This document shows positions 8,288 to 16,952 of a DNA stretch of 64,000 bases, one piece after another. The position numbers and the translations under genes were made by a program. The notes beneath the pieces were generated by a model. The model ran no database searches. It was not told where the DNA came from and saw nothing but the letters and a program-made list of their open reading frames with translations. The first letter of the stretch is position 1. Every line of letters begins with the position of its first letter. Origin of the DNA: Alteromonas stellipolaris (GTDB taxonomy: Bacteria; Pseudomonadota; Gammaproteobacteria; Enterobacterales; Alteromonadaceae); the NCBI RefSeq assembly GCF_001562115.1, contig NZ_CP013926.1:3410001-3474000 (forward strand). The letters are read 5' to 3'.

Positions 8288-9382
8288 TTATTGAACAGAG
8301 AAGTCGTTTCTATCGACGTAGCTTCCCATCAAACAGACCGGTACAGTTGGCGCCCCCGTTTCTAATGCATGGTAATGGTATGCGCCATCTGGGAACTCTT
8401 CGGTGGCATGGGTATGGCCATTACACTCATCAATAGTGGCTACATCAGCAGGAAGGGTGTTGGTCCCGTCAATCAGATCGTAAGCAGCGTAGATAGGAAA
8501 ACCGTCTTTCGCTAAGCCCGCAAACGCAGCGTGATCTTCGTATTCAATATAAGTATTGGTACAACTAATGCCGTACAGATTAGTGAAGTTGTATTCTGGT
8601 GCATCGAACACCGTATTGATAGATTGAGGAATAAAGTGCCAATGATAATACCCGGCAGGATCAGCATGACCACCGCAATGATCTAACGCGGGGATGTTTC
8701 CGCTACCTGTGCCACCAATACCCGCTTCAGCAGTTGTCACACTGGGCGGATCGCCTTTAATTGGAATACCATTAATACCTAAACCGATACTGCCAACGGT
8801 AGGAATATAATAGGCTTCAGAGCGAAATTCTGGGGTGACGGGAATTAAATACGTTACTGTTAAACTTGAGTCGAAAGCCATAGATAAACAGTAACTGAAG
8901 TCGCCACCGCCACCAGAGCGAATATTCCCATCCTCATCAACAATATCGTAGCCGTCTGCGTCCATTCCTTGTGCCGCATCAACTAGCGATTGAAAGCCAG
9001 GGTTGGTTTCACCGTCGTAAACTCCTAAACCAGCTTCAATTCTAGGCGTAGATATGGAATCGGGGCAATAAGGCCCAACGGTCCCCTCACCTTCGGTATC
9101 ACCCACGGTATTGGCTGCAAAGGTTAGCTCATAACAGGTGGTTTCGCTGCCGTTTTCAAGGGTACAGCTCACTTCGTTCTCGGTAAGTGGTAATACGGTA
9201 AATAAATCTACGTTGTAGTAAGTAGTTATCTCGTCATCCACTGTGTCGTCTACAGAATCATCTTGCGTATCATCATCGACAATGACCTCATCCACAACAC
9301 TTGTATCATCACTTGACCCACCACAACCAACTAAGGTTACAGAGAATATGAACGCAATTAGAAACACTTTAACACTATGCAT
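8288..9382 (-). CDS. YHYH-domain lipoprotein
   Basis: 364 residues. Lipoprotein signal with lipobox LVGC (Cys20) followed by a GGSSDD linker and an Asp/Thr-rich low-complexity stretch (about 25-50) that would hold the domain away from the membrane. The rest carries the YHYH signature: DHCGGHADPAGYYHWHFIP and, near the C-terminus, DECNGHTHATEEFPDGAYHYHA, with DGFPIYAAYD between them. YHYH proteins are secreted or lipid-anchored, and the His-rich motifs suggest metal or ligand binding; no function is established. First gene of a two-gene leftward unit with a small secreted protein. Confidence 0.85.
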   Translation of the reverse strand: MHSVKVFLIAFIFSVTLVGCGGSSDDTSVVDEVIVDDDTQDDSVDDTVDDEITTYYNVDLFTVLPLTENEVSCTLENGSETTCYELTFAANTVGDTEGEGTVGPYCPDSISTPRIEAGLGVYDGETNPGFQSLVDAAQGMDADGYDIVDEDGNIRSGGGGDFSYCLSMAFDSSLTVTYLIPVTPEFRSEAYYIPTVGSIGLGINGIPIKGDPPSVTTAEAGIGGTGSGNIPALDHCGGHADPAGYYHWHFIPQSINTVFDAPEYNFTNLYGISCTNTYIEYEDHAAFAGLAKDGFPIYAAYDLIDGTNTLPADVATIDECNGHTHATEEFPDGAYHYHALETGAPTVPVCLMGSYVDRNDFSVQ

Positions 9383-9579
9383 ATTGGCAAACCTTTTAAT
9401 TCCCAGAATGAGATGGTATGCCTAATTTTTTAGTTTTGGGAGTTTGAAAGGAAAACTTCACAGTAATTGCACATTTCGTAAGTGCTGTAACGCACATGAC
9501 TGATCAATACGTGACTAAGATATGATGGCGGCACTGGCGGGTAAATACTTCTGACATACTGACATTCTGTCGTGAGAAC

Positions 9580-10077
9580 TTATCGGTAAGGATTTTCGCC
9601 CATAGCAACCACAACACAAAACAAACGTAAATCTAGTTCTAACTGGTGGTAATCCGGCTCCATATAACAACAAAGTTGATAGAAGCCCTTGTTGTGATCT
9701 TTTTCTTTGAAATGAGCAAGTTCATGTACCACTAGCGCCTTTAATAATGGTTCGGGGGCGTGCAATAAGTCGCTGTTAATGGCTAAGTCATGTTTACGTG
9801 TTTTACCCTGCATACGATAGGTATGCGTACCTAAGGCATTAGTAACCATATCACCTTGCTTTTTAAAGGCCGCTCGGCCAAATGGGGGCGCATTTTTTAC
9901 ATAACGCTTTTTAAGGTCGGTAGCATAATTATAAAGTAACTTATCGGTCGTTATAGTATGCGCATTGGGGTATTTTTTAACGAGGTAATTGCTTAACTTG
10001 TTGTCAGCTATTAGTTGAAGTGCTTGCGCAACAACACTTGCAGGGTAGCCATTAAAATATCGTGCGTAGTCACTCAC
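9580..10077 (-). CDS. YgjP-like zinc metallopeptidase-domain protein
   Basis: 165 residues. The motif VVHELAHFKEKDHNKGFYQLCCYMEPDY contains HExxH (HELAH) and a third His 7 residues on, then a Y/D-rich tail, as in the YgjP/DUF45 (COG1451) family. Cytoplasmic, no signal peptide. YgjP-type proteins are putative metal-dependent hydrolases with no settled substrate. It stands alone between a leftward lipoprotein gene and a rightward S41 peptidase gene. Confidence 0.8.
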   Translation of the reverse strand: MSDYARYFNGYPASVVAQALQLIADNKLSNYLVKKYPNAHTITTDKLLYNYATDLKKRYVKNAPPFGRAAFKKQGDMVTNALGTHTYRMQGKTRKHDLAINSDLLHAPEPLLKALVVHELAHFKEKDHNKGFYQLCCYMEPDYHQLELDLRLFCVVVAMGENPYR

Positions 10078-10243
10078 TTCACTTTCTCCTTAGTACGCAC
10101 AATTATAAAGGAATCCCAATCAAGCCTCTATCGAATCCCCACATTAATTTAAAGTTACTATATAGTCAGGTCTATCCTGATGTGGCAGTATTTATTTAAT
10201 TCGAAGGCCTGCGTTTTGTTGGCCGACTAGATAAGGGAAATCT

Positions 10244-11920
10244 ATGCTGATGAACGCGCGTAAATATACTGGTATTGCTCTTGCAGTAACTGTTGCCATT
10301 TTAAGTGGTTGTGGCGGCGGAGGGAGTGGCGGTAACACAGTTACACCCGTAACAACTACACCACCTGTTAGCAGCGGGCCGTCATGGGAGCCCGGTGTTT
10401 TTGAATCACAGTCAACGTTCATCGCAAAGTGTGAAACACCAAGAACAGGCACAGATCCTTTTACGGGTAGTGCTTACCCTGATTCGCAAGGCTCAGCACT
10501 AGAAGAAAAGTTATGGCTACGTTCATGGACTAACGATACCTACCTTTGGTACGACGAAGTTGATGACAACAACCCAGATAACTTTTCGGTATTAGGCTAC
10601 TTCAATCAATTAAAAAGCAACGAATTAACCCCAAGCGGAACTGCAAAAGATAACTTTCACTTTTCTCAGGATACCGCTGAATACAACGAACTAACCCAAA
10701 CCGGTGTCTCTTCTGGCTACGGCTTTGACTGGGAGTTTGTTGCTAACACTTCGCCCCGTGAGCTTGTGGTTCGATTTACTGAACCAGACTCTCCCGCAGC
10801 GTTAGCCAATGTTCCTCGCGGCGCTTCATTGATTACAATTAACGGGATTGATTTCGTTAACGACAACAGCCAAAGCGGTGTAGATGCCATTAACGCCGCA
10901 CTTTTCCCCGACAACGCAGGCACGGTAACTAGCTTCGAGTTCGAACTTATTGATGGCAGTCCACTGGTGGTAGATATCACATCTTCTGATATAAGCGTAG
11001 CGCCGGTGCAAAATGTGAACATTTTTGACACTACAAACGGTAAAACTGGCTACTTTCAGTTCAATACGTTTATTCGCACGGCCCAAGATGATCTTATCGA
11101 TGCGTTTGACTTATTCGTAAACGAGAACGTAACCGAACTGGTTATAGATTTGCGTTACAACGGTGGTGGCTTGTTAGCACTGGCTTCTCAGGTTTCTTAT
11201 ATGGTTGCGGGGCCAAGCCAAACCAATAACGCTATTTTCGAAACCACCCGCTTTAATGATAAGAGCACAACAACGAACCCAGTGACCGGAGAGGCGCTAC
11301 AATCCACACCATTTTACCGCAATGAAATAGACTACAATGCAGGCGTATTAACCAGTACCTTGTTGCCTAGCTTGTCACTCACTCGCGTATATGTGATCAC
11401 CACAGGTTCAACATGTTCTGCCAGTGAAGCGGTAATGAACGCCTTACGTGGTATAGATGTAGATGTGGTTCAAATAGGATCCACTACCTGTGGCAAACCC
11501 TATGGTTTTTACCCTACCGACAACTGCGGCGAAACCTATTTTACTATTCAATTCCAAGGCGTGAATAATAAAGGGTTTGGTGATTATGCCGACGGCTTTA
11601 TGCCAACAGATTCACCAAACTTCGACTTTGAACTACCAGGTTGTGCTGTAGAGGACGACTTTACAGCAGCACTAGGCAACCCCGAAGAAGGTATGTTGGC
11701 AGCAGCGTTAGGATATTCTGCGACAGGAAATTGCCCAGTAGTGACTTCAGTAGAAGATTTAGCCGATGCTTCGACCGGTAAAGAGAATATGGCGAGTACT
11801 TCGGAAAACGCTCAAGCTCAAGGAAGCGCTTTGCTAGCCATCGACAACCCAAACACACAAAGAGAAACGTTAATTTTACATAATAAAATTAACGAACCTG
11901 TTATTGAGGAGCGCAAATAA
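10244..11920 (+). CDS. S41-family (C-terminal processing) peptidase lipoprotein
   Basis: 558 residues; AAGGG lies 6 bases before ATG 10244. Lipoprotein signal with lipobox LSGC (Cys23) and a Gly/Ser/Thr-Pro linker. A PDZ-like segment lies at about 155-250 (SGYGFDWEF ... SPAALANVPRGASLITING), then the S41 fold: LVIDLRYNGGGL at about 299-310, catalytic Ser in TGSTCSASEA (Ser392) and the general-base Lys in STTCGKPYG (Lys418), 26 residues later as in Tsp/CtpA. A cell-envelope serine protease is inferred. The stop codon overlaps the next ATG by one base (TAATG), so the two are translationally coupled. Confidence 0.9.
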   Translation: MLMNARKYTGIALAVTVAILSGCGGGGSGGNTVTPVTTTPPVSSGPSWEPGVFESQSTFIAKCETPRTGTDPFTGSAYPDSQGSALEEKLWLRSWTNDTYLWYDEVDDNNPDNFSVLGYFNQLKSNELTPSGTAKDNFHFSQDTAEYNELTQTGVSSGYGFDWEFVANTSPRELVVRFTEPDSPAALANVPRGASLITINGIDFVNDNSQSGVDAINAALFPDNAGTVTSFEFELIDGSPLVVDITSSDISVAPVQNVNIFDTTNGKTGYFQFNTFIRTAQDDLIDAFDLFVNENVTELVIDLRYNGGGLLALASQVSYMVAGPSQTNNAIFETTRFNDKSTTTNPVTGEALQSTPFYRNEIDYNAGVLTSTLLPSLSLTRVYVITTGSTCSASEAVMNALRGIDVDVVQIGSTTCGKPYGFYPTDNCGETYFTIQFQGVNNKGFGDYADGFMPTDSPNFDFELPGCAVEDDFTAALGNPEEGMLAAALGYSATGNCPVVTSVEDLADASTGKENMASTSENAQAQGSALLAIDNPNTQRETLILHNKINEPVIEERK

Positions 11921-12321
11921 TGGCGCTTAATAAGCCCCTCATGATTAACGCTGTAATAGGTTTAGTTGCCATTCCACTTGCCTTCGCAAGTGGTTGCGCA
12001 ACCACCGCGCCCAACCAAGAAATCGACTTAGTTGTAGCTTATGCTAGCAACTTGAACTTAGCGCAAAAACAGCAAATTGAGAGTAAAATAAGCAGTTGGT
12101 TTGGCGGGCTAAAAATTACCCTTGCCGACGATGTTTTTTCTGAGTCTTCGCTGGTCAGCATTGAGCGTAAAGCACATATGGATGAGCGAAGATTACCTAT
12201 TGAAGGAAGGCACAACAACCCTGCGTTTACGTTTACTTTGCTGACCGATGGTAAGCATTGTATTTTACGCAACAATCAAACCGGTGAAACCGAAACGCTT
12301 TCTGGTATAAGTTGCAAATAA
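11920..12321 (+). CDS. small lipoprotein coupled to S41 peptidase
   Basis: 133 residues. The start overlaps the upstream stop (TAATG) and a GAGGAG lies 9 bases before it. Signal peptide with the lipobox-like SGC (PLAFASGCATTAP). The mature domain (about 100 residues) has no recognised family; it contains one Cys pair near the end (CILR ... ISCK). The tight coupling suggests a dedicated accessory, inhibitor or substrate of the S41 peptidase. A palindromic repeat begins 9 bases after the stop. Confidence 0.75.
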   Translation: MALNKPLMINAVIGLVAIPLAFASGCATTAPNQEIDLVVAYASNLNLAQKQQIESKISSWFGGLKITLADDVFSESSLVSIERKAHMDERRLPIEGRHNNPAFTFTLLTDGKHCILRNNQTGETETLSGISCK

Positions 12322-12330
12322 AAAAGGGCA

Positions 12331-12390
12331 AAAATGGGATCAGAGTACTTTTCAAGCAAAGCAATAACGTACTCTGACACCATTAATTTA
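12331..12390. repeat. REP-like palindrome, copy 1
   Basis: Left arm ATGGGATCAGAGTAC and right arm GTACTCTGACACCATTAATTTA are inverted copies around a 20-base loop. The family consensus arm is ATGGGGTCAGAGTAC. It sits between the convergent ends of the small lipoprotein gene and the SEC-C gene. Confidence 0.85.
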
Positions 12391-12398
12391 GATTCTTA

Positions 12399-12740
12399 CT
12401 AACCGCAGCACTTCTTATACTTTTTGCCGCTACCGCAAATACAGGGTTCGTTACGTGCAGGAACTTTCTCTACAGTTACAGTGCCCTTTTTATTAAGAAG
12501 CACTGTTAATTCTTGTATAGATTCTACCGCGCCTTCCTTTGTATCAACGGTAATATCGGCATACAAACCAGCTTCAGCCACTAATGCATCTACTTCTTGT
12601 TTTCGAGCTTCATTGGTTACCACTAATTTAAGCGGGTATTTTTTACTGCCTGCAATACGGCTAGCGTTTCTTTCATAACCGTATGTTAGGGTCGTTTGAC
12701 GGGCGTCTTTACGACCTTTAAAAAAAAATTTATCTGACAT
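12399..12740 (-). CDS. SEC-C/SWIM metal-binding protein (PBPRA1643-type)
   Basis: 113 residues from the ATG beginning [11 protein letters not shown]; the frame opens 12 bases earlier at TTG, but GGA is correctly spaced for this ATG. The C-terminus [18 protein letters not shown] is a SEC-C zinc-binding motif (C-x-C-x8-C-C), and the N-terminal part [30 protein letters not shown] matches what I know of the PBPRA1643 family of SEC-C proteins. Function unknown; small, cytoplasmic. Its 3' end faces the S41 operon with a REP copy between. Confidence 0.85.
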   Translation of the reverse strand: MSDKFFFKGRKDARQTTLTYGYERNASRIAGSKKYPLKLVVTNEARKQEVDALVAEAGLYADITVDTKEGAVESIQELTVLLNKKGTVTVEKVPARNEPCICGSGKKYKKCCG

Positions 12741-13243
12741 TTGGTGTTCCAAATATTTAAAAGTAGAAAGTGGGTATCATCATTCAATCGTCACAAAAAT
12801 TAGCTAACTAACCTAAACCTTGGATAAGGAATATCAAAACGCAGTGATTCCGACCAAACATTTCAATTAGTGAACTATTGGCTATCTATTTTCAATCCAT
12901 GCTGGGCGGTAAAAACAGAGAGGAAAACTTGGCTTACAGGCGTTGCTTATCTGAAATTAAGGTTAAATAACACACCATAATTACTAAGTGATGATTTGCT
13001 TATGCGTATTCTACTACAAGTGCGAAGCTCACACACAATCTACCTGCGATTAACGTAGCCTTTATAACAAAATACAAGCGGGAAGGAAGACTATGGGAAG
13101 GCAGATCTTCAAGCCTCGACGCTGTTGAATAAAACGCAAATTTCATCTAAAGCGCTCTGACTAATGTACTCAGCTGATGTATTCGGTTAATGTGCGTGGT
13201 TACTATATTCTGAACCCATTAATTCTGGAAATAAGACTACAAC
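12741..13243. other. gene-poor intergenic stretch
   Basis: About 500 bases between the divergent SEC-C and nitroreductase-like genes. I see no plausible gene, tRNA, REP arm or strong hairpin with a T-run. It must hold the promoters of both flanking genes, but no convincing -35/-10 pair stands out. It may carry a small RNA that cannot be recognised by eye. Confidence 0.5.
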
Positions 13244-13918
13244 ATGCAACCACACGACCACTCACCGCTAGATGACTTTATTGAATATCCAGAAAATGAA
13301 ATGATGTCGCGCAGCGCTGATTTCTTGCAAACCATGCAACGCAGGCACAGCATTCGCCATTTTAGCGACAGGCCTGTAGACAAAAAAATTATCGAAAATT
13401 GCCTACTAACGGCGGGCACTGCACCGAGCGGCGCCAATCATCAGCCTTGGCATTTTGCGGCGATTAACTCTTCTACCGTGAAACAAAAAGTAAGGGAGCA
13501 AGCTGAAGCCCATGAGCGTGGGTTTTATGAGGGGCGTGCTGGAGAGCAGTGGCTTCAAGACCTCAAACCATTAGGCACAGACGCAAGCAAACCCTATTTG
13601 GAATTGGCACCTTGGCTTATTGCCGTATTTAGCCAGAAGTCTGGTGAAACAGAAAGCGGAGATAAGCGCCAGAATTATTACGTTCACGAATCGGTAGGCA
13701 TTGCGGTTGGAATGCTGATCACTGCCTTGCACAATGCGGGTTTGGCTACGTTAACTCATACCCCAAAGCCCATGAACTTTTTAACGCAAGTGTGTAACCG
13801 GCCAGAAAATGAACGAGCTTATATGCTAATCATTGCCGGCTATCCTGCAGCCGACGCCACCATTCCGGCTCACGCTAAGCATAAGAAATCACTTGAAAGT
13901 ATCGCCAGCTTTCTTTGA
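13244..13918 (+). CDS. nitroreductase-fold flavoprotein, iodotyrosine deiodinase-like
   Basis: 224 residues. The family core RRHSIRHFSDRPVDKKIIENCLLTAGTAPSGANHQPW binds FMN, and the C-terminal half (VHESVGIAVGMLITALHNAGLATLTHTP, IIAGYPAADATIPAHAKHKKSLESI) follows the IYD/BluB branch rather than classic NfsA/NfsB. The lid segment carries E91-x3-Y95 and K116, at the same spacing as the Glu-Tyr-Lys triad that grips the halotyrosine zwitterion in mammalian IYD (W-x12-K pattern also kept). Reductive dehalogenation of halotyrosines is therefore plausible. Stand-alone gene; a REP copy follows its stop. Confidence 0.85.
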   Translation: MQPHDHSPLDDFIEYPENEMMSRSADFLQTMQRRHSIRHFSDRPVDKKIIENCLLTAGTAPSGANHQPWHFAAINSSTVKQKVREQAEAHERGFYEGRAGEQWLQDLKPLGTDASKPYLELAPWLIAVFSQKSGETESGDKRQNYYVHESVGIAVGMLITALHNAGLATLTHTPKPMNFLTQVCNRPENERAYMLIIAGYPAADATIPAHAKHKKSLESIASFL

Positions 13919-13929
13919 TAGAATGAATA

Positions 13930-13980
13930 AAATGGGGGCAGAGTACTTTTACAAATAATTGACTCTGACCCCATTATTTA
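13930..13980. repeat. REP-like palindrome, copy 2
   Basis: ATGGGGGCAGAGTAC ... GACTCTGACCCCATTATTTA. It lies between convergent 3' ends and finishes 1 base before the stop codon of the next leftward gene. Confidence 0.85.
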
Positions 13981-13981
13981 T

Positions 13982-15100
13982 CTACTTGTTGGGAACAATA
14001 AGGTATTTCTCGCCTGTTTTCTTAGCATTGTATAAGGCCACATTTTCAGGCTGTAGTGCTTCCTCAAGGGTTAACTCTTTGGTATATGAAGACGCAAAAG
14101 TAGTGTTAATTTCAGCAGCAACTTTCTGATAAAGTGCACCTACACGTTTTTTGTCTAGTTTGCCTAAGAAGCGCATTAGCAACCAGCCACCAATTCCCCA
14201 TGTCATGCCAAATGCGCGATTTAGAATAGTTGGAGAGAAGTCTAAGCCGCCGTAGATATAAACTTGCTTGTTGCTGTCTGAACCATAAGTATTGAAGCCT
14301 TTAGCATCTTTACTGCCAGACGCTTCCATCATGGTAAGAATGTCGCTGACTAATTCGCCGCCGCCAATAGCATCGAAGGCCAGCGTAGCGCCCGTTTTAT
14401 CGATGGCTTGATAAAGCTCTGCTTTGAAATTCTCACTGGTAGAATCAAGCACAATTTTAGCGCCTAAATCTTTAAGAATATCGACCTGTTGCTGACTACG
14501 CACAATGTTAACCAAATCTACGCCTTCTTCTAGGCAGATTTTGTTTAGCATTTGGCCCAAGTTAGATGCCGCTGCGGTATGTACTAAGGCTTTGTGACCT
14601 TCCATACGCATGGTTTCTACCATACCCAATGCAGTCAACGGATTTACAAACGAAGACGCTGCTTGCTGCGCCGTTGTGCTTTCCATGTGCGGCAAACACG
14701 CCTGGGCAGGAACACATGCATACTCTGTGTACGCGGCACCAGTAAGAATAGAAACAGTTTTGCCCATTAACGCCTGAGCTTCAGGGCTATCGCCAGCCCC
14801 AACAACCGTTCCCGCACCTTCGTTACCGATAGGTAAAGTTTGATCAAGGCGCGACTTAATACGCATCAACATTGATTTATGGACCGGTGCCACCAACGCA
14901 TTTTTGCTGGCATCAAAGGTGGCTTTATCAAGGCTGGCAGGGCCGAACATGGGCCACATATCAGAAGGATTGATAGGAGAGGCTTCCATACGAACGATAA
15001 CTTCGTGGGGCTTAGGCTCAGGGACGTCTACCTCTTTAATAGATACCTCTAGTTCGCCTTCCGACTTGATAAGAGTAAAAAGCTGTTTGGATTTATTCAT
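13982..15100 (-). CDS. MDR-family zinc-free alcohol dehydrogenase/quinone reductase
   Basis: 372 residues of the medium-chain dehydrogenase/reductase superfamily: N-terminal GroES-like part (PKPHEVIVRMEASPINPSDMWPM), a nucleotide-binding part with a Rossmann segment (KALVHTAAASNLGQMLNKICLEEGVDLVNIVRS), and FDAIGGGELV. The structural and catalytic zinc cysteines of ADHs are absent, so it belongs to the quinone oxidoreductase/enoyl reductase branch and should use NAD(P)H. The insertion at about 60-90 (KNALVAPVHKSMLMRIKSRL) is characteristic of a marine proteobacterial subgroup. Substrate unknown. REP copies border both ends. Confidence 0.85.
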   Translation of the reverse strand: MNKSKQLFTLIKSEGELEVSIKEVDVPEPKPHEVIVRMEASPINPSDMWPMFGPASLDKATFDASKNALVAPVHKSMLMRIKSRLDQTLPIGNEGAGTVVGAGDSPEAQALMGKTVSILTGAAYTEYACVPAQACLPHMESTTAQQAASSFVNPLTALGMVETMRMEGHKALVHTAAASNLGQMLNKICLEEGVDLVNIVRSQQQVDILKDLGAKIVLDSTSENFKAELYQAIDKTGATLAFDAIGGGELVSDILTMMEASGSKDAKGFNTYGSDSNKQVYIYGGLDFSPTILNRAFGMTWGIGGWLLMRFLGKLDKKRVGALYQKVAAEINTTFASSYTKELTLEEALQPENVALYNAKKTGEKYLIVPNK

Positions 15101-15215
15101 TTTGGTTGTCTCGCTATGTTAATCAAGATCTACGTGTGAGCTAAGCTAACATGTCGTTAACATCAGTAATATTTATATTGGTAATATATATAGGTGCAGA
15201 TGAGTTATAGAAAAA

Positions 15216-15266
15216 TAACGGGGTCAGAGTCCGTTTTATGAAAAAGTACTCTGACCCCATTATTTA
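15216..15266. repeat. REP-like palindrome, copy 3, overlaps a stop codon
   Basis: Left arm ACGGGGTCAGAGTCC and right arm GTACTCTGACCCCATTATTTA. The terminal TTA (15264-15266) is the TAA stop codon of the leftward NhaC gene, so the repeat starts within the stop codon. Confidence 0.85.
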
Positions 15267-16751
15267 ATCCGTTTTGGGCGATCCATCTTCGTTAAATTCA
15301 GCAATTGCTTCGCCGGAACTCTCCCAACGTTCACGTTCTTCATCGGTCGCCTTTGGAGAAAACAGCCCTGTATACGCATAAAAAATGCCTATTAACGGTG
15401 CGGTCCAACATGCAAAGGCCAAGGGTATATACAAAAGATTTTCTAGATTATCGCCCGATACGCCAAGCCCCAGTGCAGAAATAACAAATGCCCCACCCGC
15501 ATTCCATGGAATAAGTGGCGACATCAATGTGCCACCCTCTTCAATTCCCCTGGCAAGGTTCAAGGTAGAATATCCCATTCCACGATACACCGGTGAGTAC
15601 ATACGCCCGGGTAACGCCACAGACAAATAAGGGTCGCCAGCTACCAAGTTAGTCGCAAATGCGGTTCCAACTGCGGCAGTTTGTGTGCCTGCAAATGTGG
15701 TTGCTTTACTTTTTATTGCATTAATAATACTTCGCAAACACCCTGTAGTTTCAAGCGCGCCACCAAAGCCCAGCGCAATTAATACAAGCGAAATGGTCCA
15801 CATCATCGACTGTATGCCACCGCGATTTAATAAACCGTCTATCTCTGCAATGCCGGTTTCAATTGAATATCCGTTATTTGCAAAATCAAAGACCGACTGC
15901 AAATTTTGCCCTTGGGTAATCATTGCCATAGCACTCCCCACCACTACACCAGCAAAAAGCGAGGGCAATGGCGGGCATTTCTTAAGTGCCAACGCCATTA
16001 CAACAACAGCGGGTAATAGTGCCCAAGGAGAAATATAGAAATTGTCTTCTAGCGCGTTCGTAATACCCGCAATCTTCGCAAATGAAACGCTTTGTGTATC
16101 GATAACGAAAAAGCCAACAGCCACATAAATAGCCAGCGCAATTAACATGGCAGGAATAGTGGTGGCCATCATATTCTTAATATGAGAAAACACATCGGTG
16201 CCCGTCACTGCTGGGGCAAGGTTGGTAGTGTCAGACAACGGCGATACTTTATCACCAAAAAAAGCGCCGGAAACAACCGCTCCGGCGGTCCAATACATGG
16301 GAATATCGAAGCCTTCACCGATACCCATTAATGCCAGCCCTACTGTACCGACACTTCCCCAACTGGTGCCTAGGGAAACCGACACTACTGCACATATAAT
16401 CATGCCAGCAGCCAAGAAAATTTCAGGAGAAAGCGCTTTTAGACCGTAATAAATGATGGTGGGTACGGTTCCGCTGGCTATCCAAACTCCGATAATCATA
16501 CCAACGGTTATCAAGACCGATACCGATGGTAATGCAACATGAACAACGTGGAAGATACCTTCTCGGATGTCTACCCAAGTGAGGCCTAAATACATGCCAA
16601 CTAAACTGGTTAGCGCTAAACCGAGGGTAAGAGGAATATGAGGCTCGAATACCCCGAAGTAGAAAATTTGTGTACCCAAAATAATCAGGGTTAACACCAC
16701 AGGAGTTAAGGCAAGTAACAAACTAGGTGTGACAGGTTGCTTATCATTCAT
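15264..16751 (-). CDS. nhaC: NhaC-family Na+/H+ antiporter
   Basis: 495 residues with about 12 membrane segments. The family signature GTSWGSVGTVGLALMGIGEGF plus AVVSGAFFGDKVSPLSDTTNLAP is that of NhaC antiporters, which exchange Na+ for H+ at the inner membrane; about 480-500 residues is normal. ATG at 16751 with GACATCGACATG upstream, no strong RBS. Single gene; suits a sea-water organism that must expel sodium. Its stop codon is part of a REP-like palindrome. Confidence 0.9.
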   Translation of the reverse strand: MNDKQPVTPSLLLALTPVVLTLIILGTQIFYFGVFEPHIPLTLGLALTSLVGMYLGLTWVDIREGIFHVVHVALPSVSVLITVGMIIGVWIASGTVPTIIYYGLKALSPEIFLAAGMIICAVVSVSLGTSWGSVGTVGLALMGIGEGFDIPMYWTAGAVVSGAFFGDKVSPLSDTTNLAPAVTGTDVFSHIKNMMATTIPAMLIALAIYVAVGFFVIDTQSVSFAKIAGITNALEDNFYISPWALLPAVVVMALALKKCPPLPSLFAGVVVGSAMAMITQGQNLQSVFDFANNGYSIETGIAEIDGLLNRGGIQSMMWTISLVLIALGFGGALETTGCLRSIINAIKSKATTFAGTQTAAVGTAFATNLVAGDPYLSVALPGRMYSPVYRGMGYSTLNLARGIEEGGTLMSPLIPWNAGGAFVISALGLGVSGDNLENLLYIPLAFACWTAPLIGIFYAYTGLFSPKATDEERERWESSGEAIAEFNEDGSPKTD

Positions 16752-16913
16752 GTCGATGTCCGTTATTTAGAAATCCATTCCTAAATCAGATACGGGTATT
16801 AACTGTTAACAGATCGGCTGGAAAAAAGTGTCATTGCATCACTGCTCTTAGTTTTCAACACTGGTATACTAGTTAAGCAAATTGAATAAATACATAGAGC
16901 ACCTTTATAAACA

Positions 16914-16952
16914 ATGATGAAAACACAACACCATTTAGCAGGCAATGAGTGA
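16914..16952 (+). CDS. possible 12-residue leader overlapping the RIO kinase start
   Basis: ATGATG at 16914 opens a 12-codon frame (MMKTQHHLAGNE) whose TGA overlaps the GTG start of the RIO1-like gene as GTGA. Such a 4-base overlap is typical of translational coupling. It may be a leader that feeds ribosomes to the GTG start, or chance. Confidence 0.25.
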   Translation: MMKTQHHLAGNE

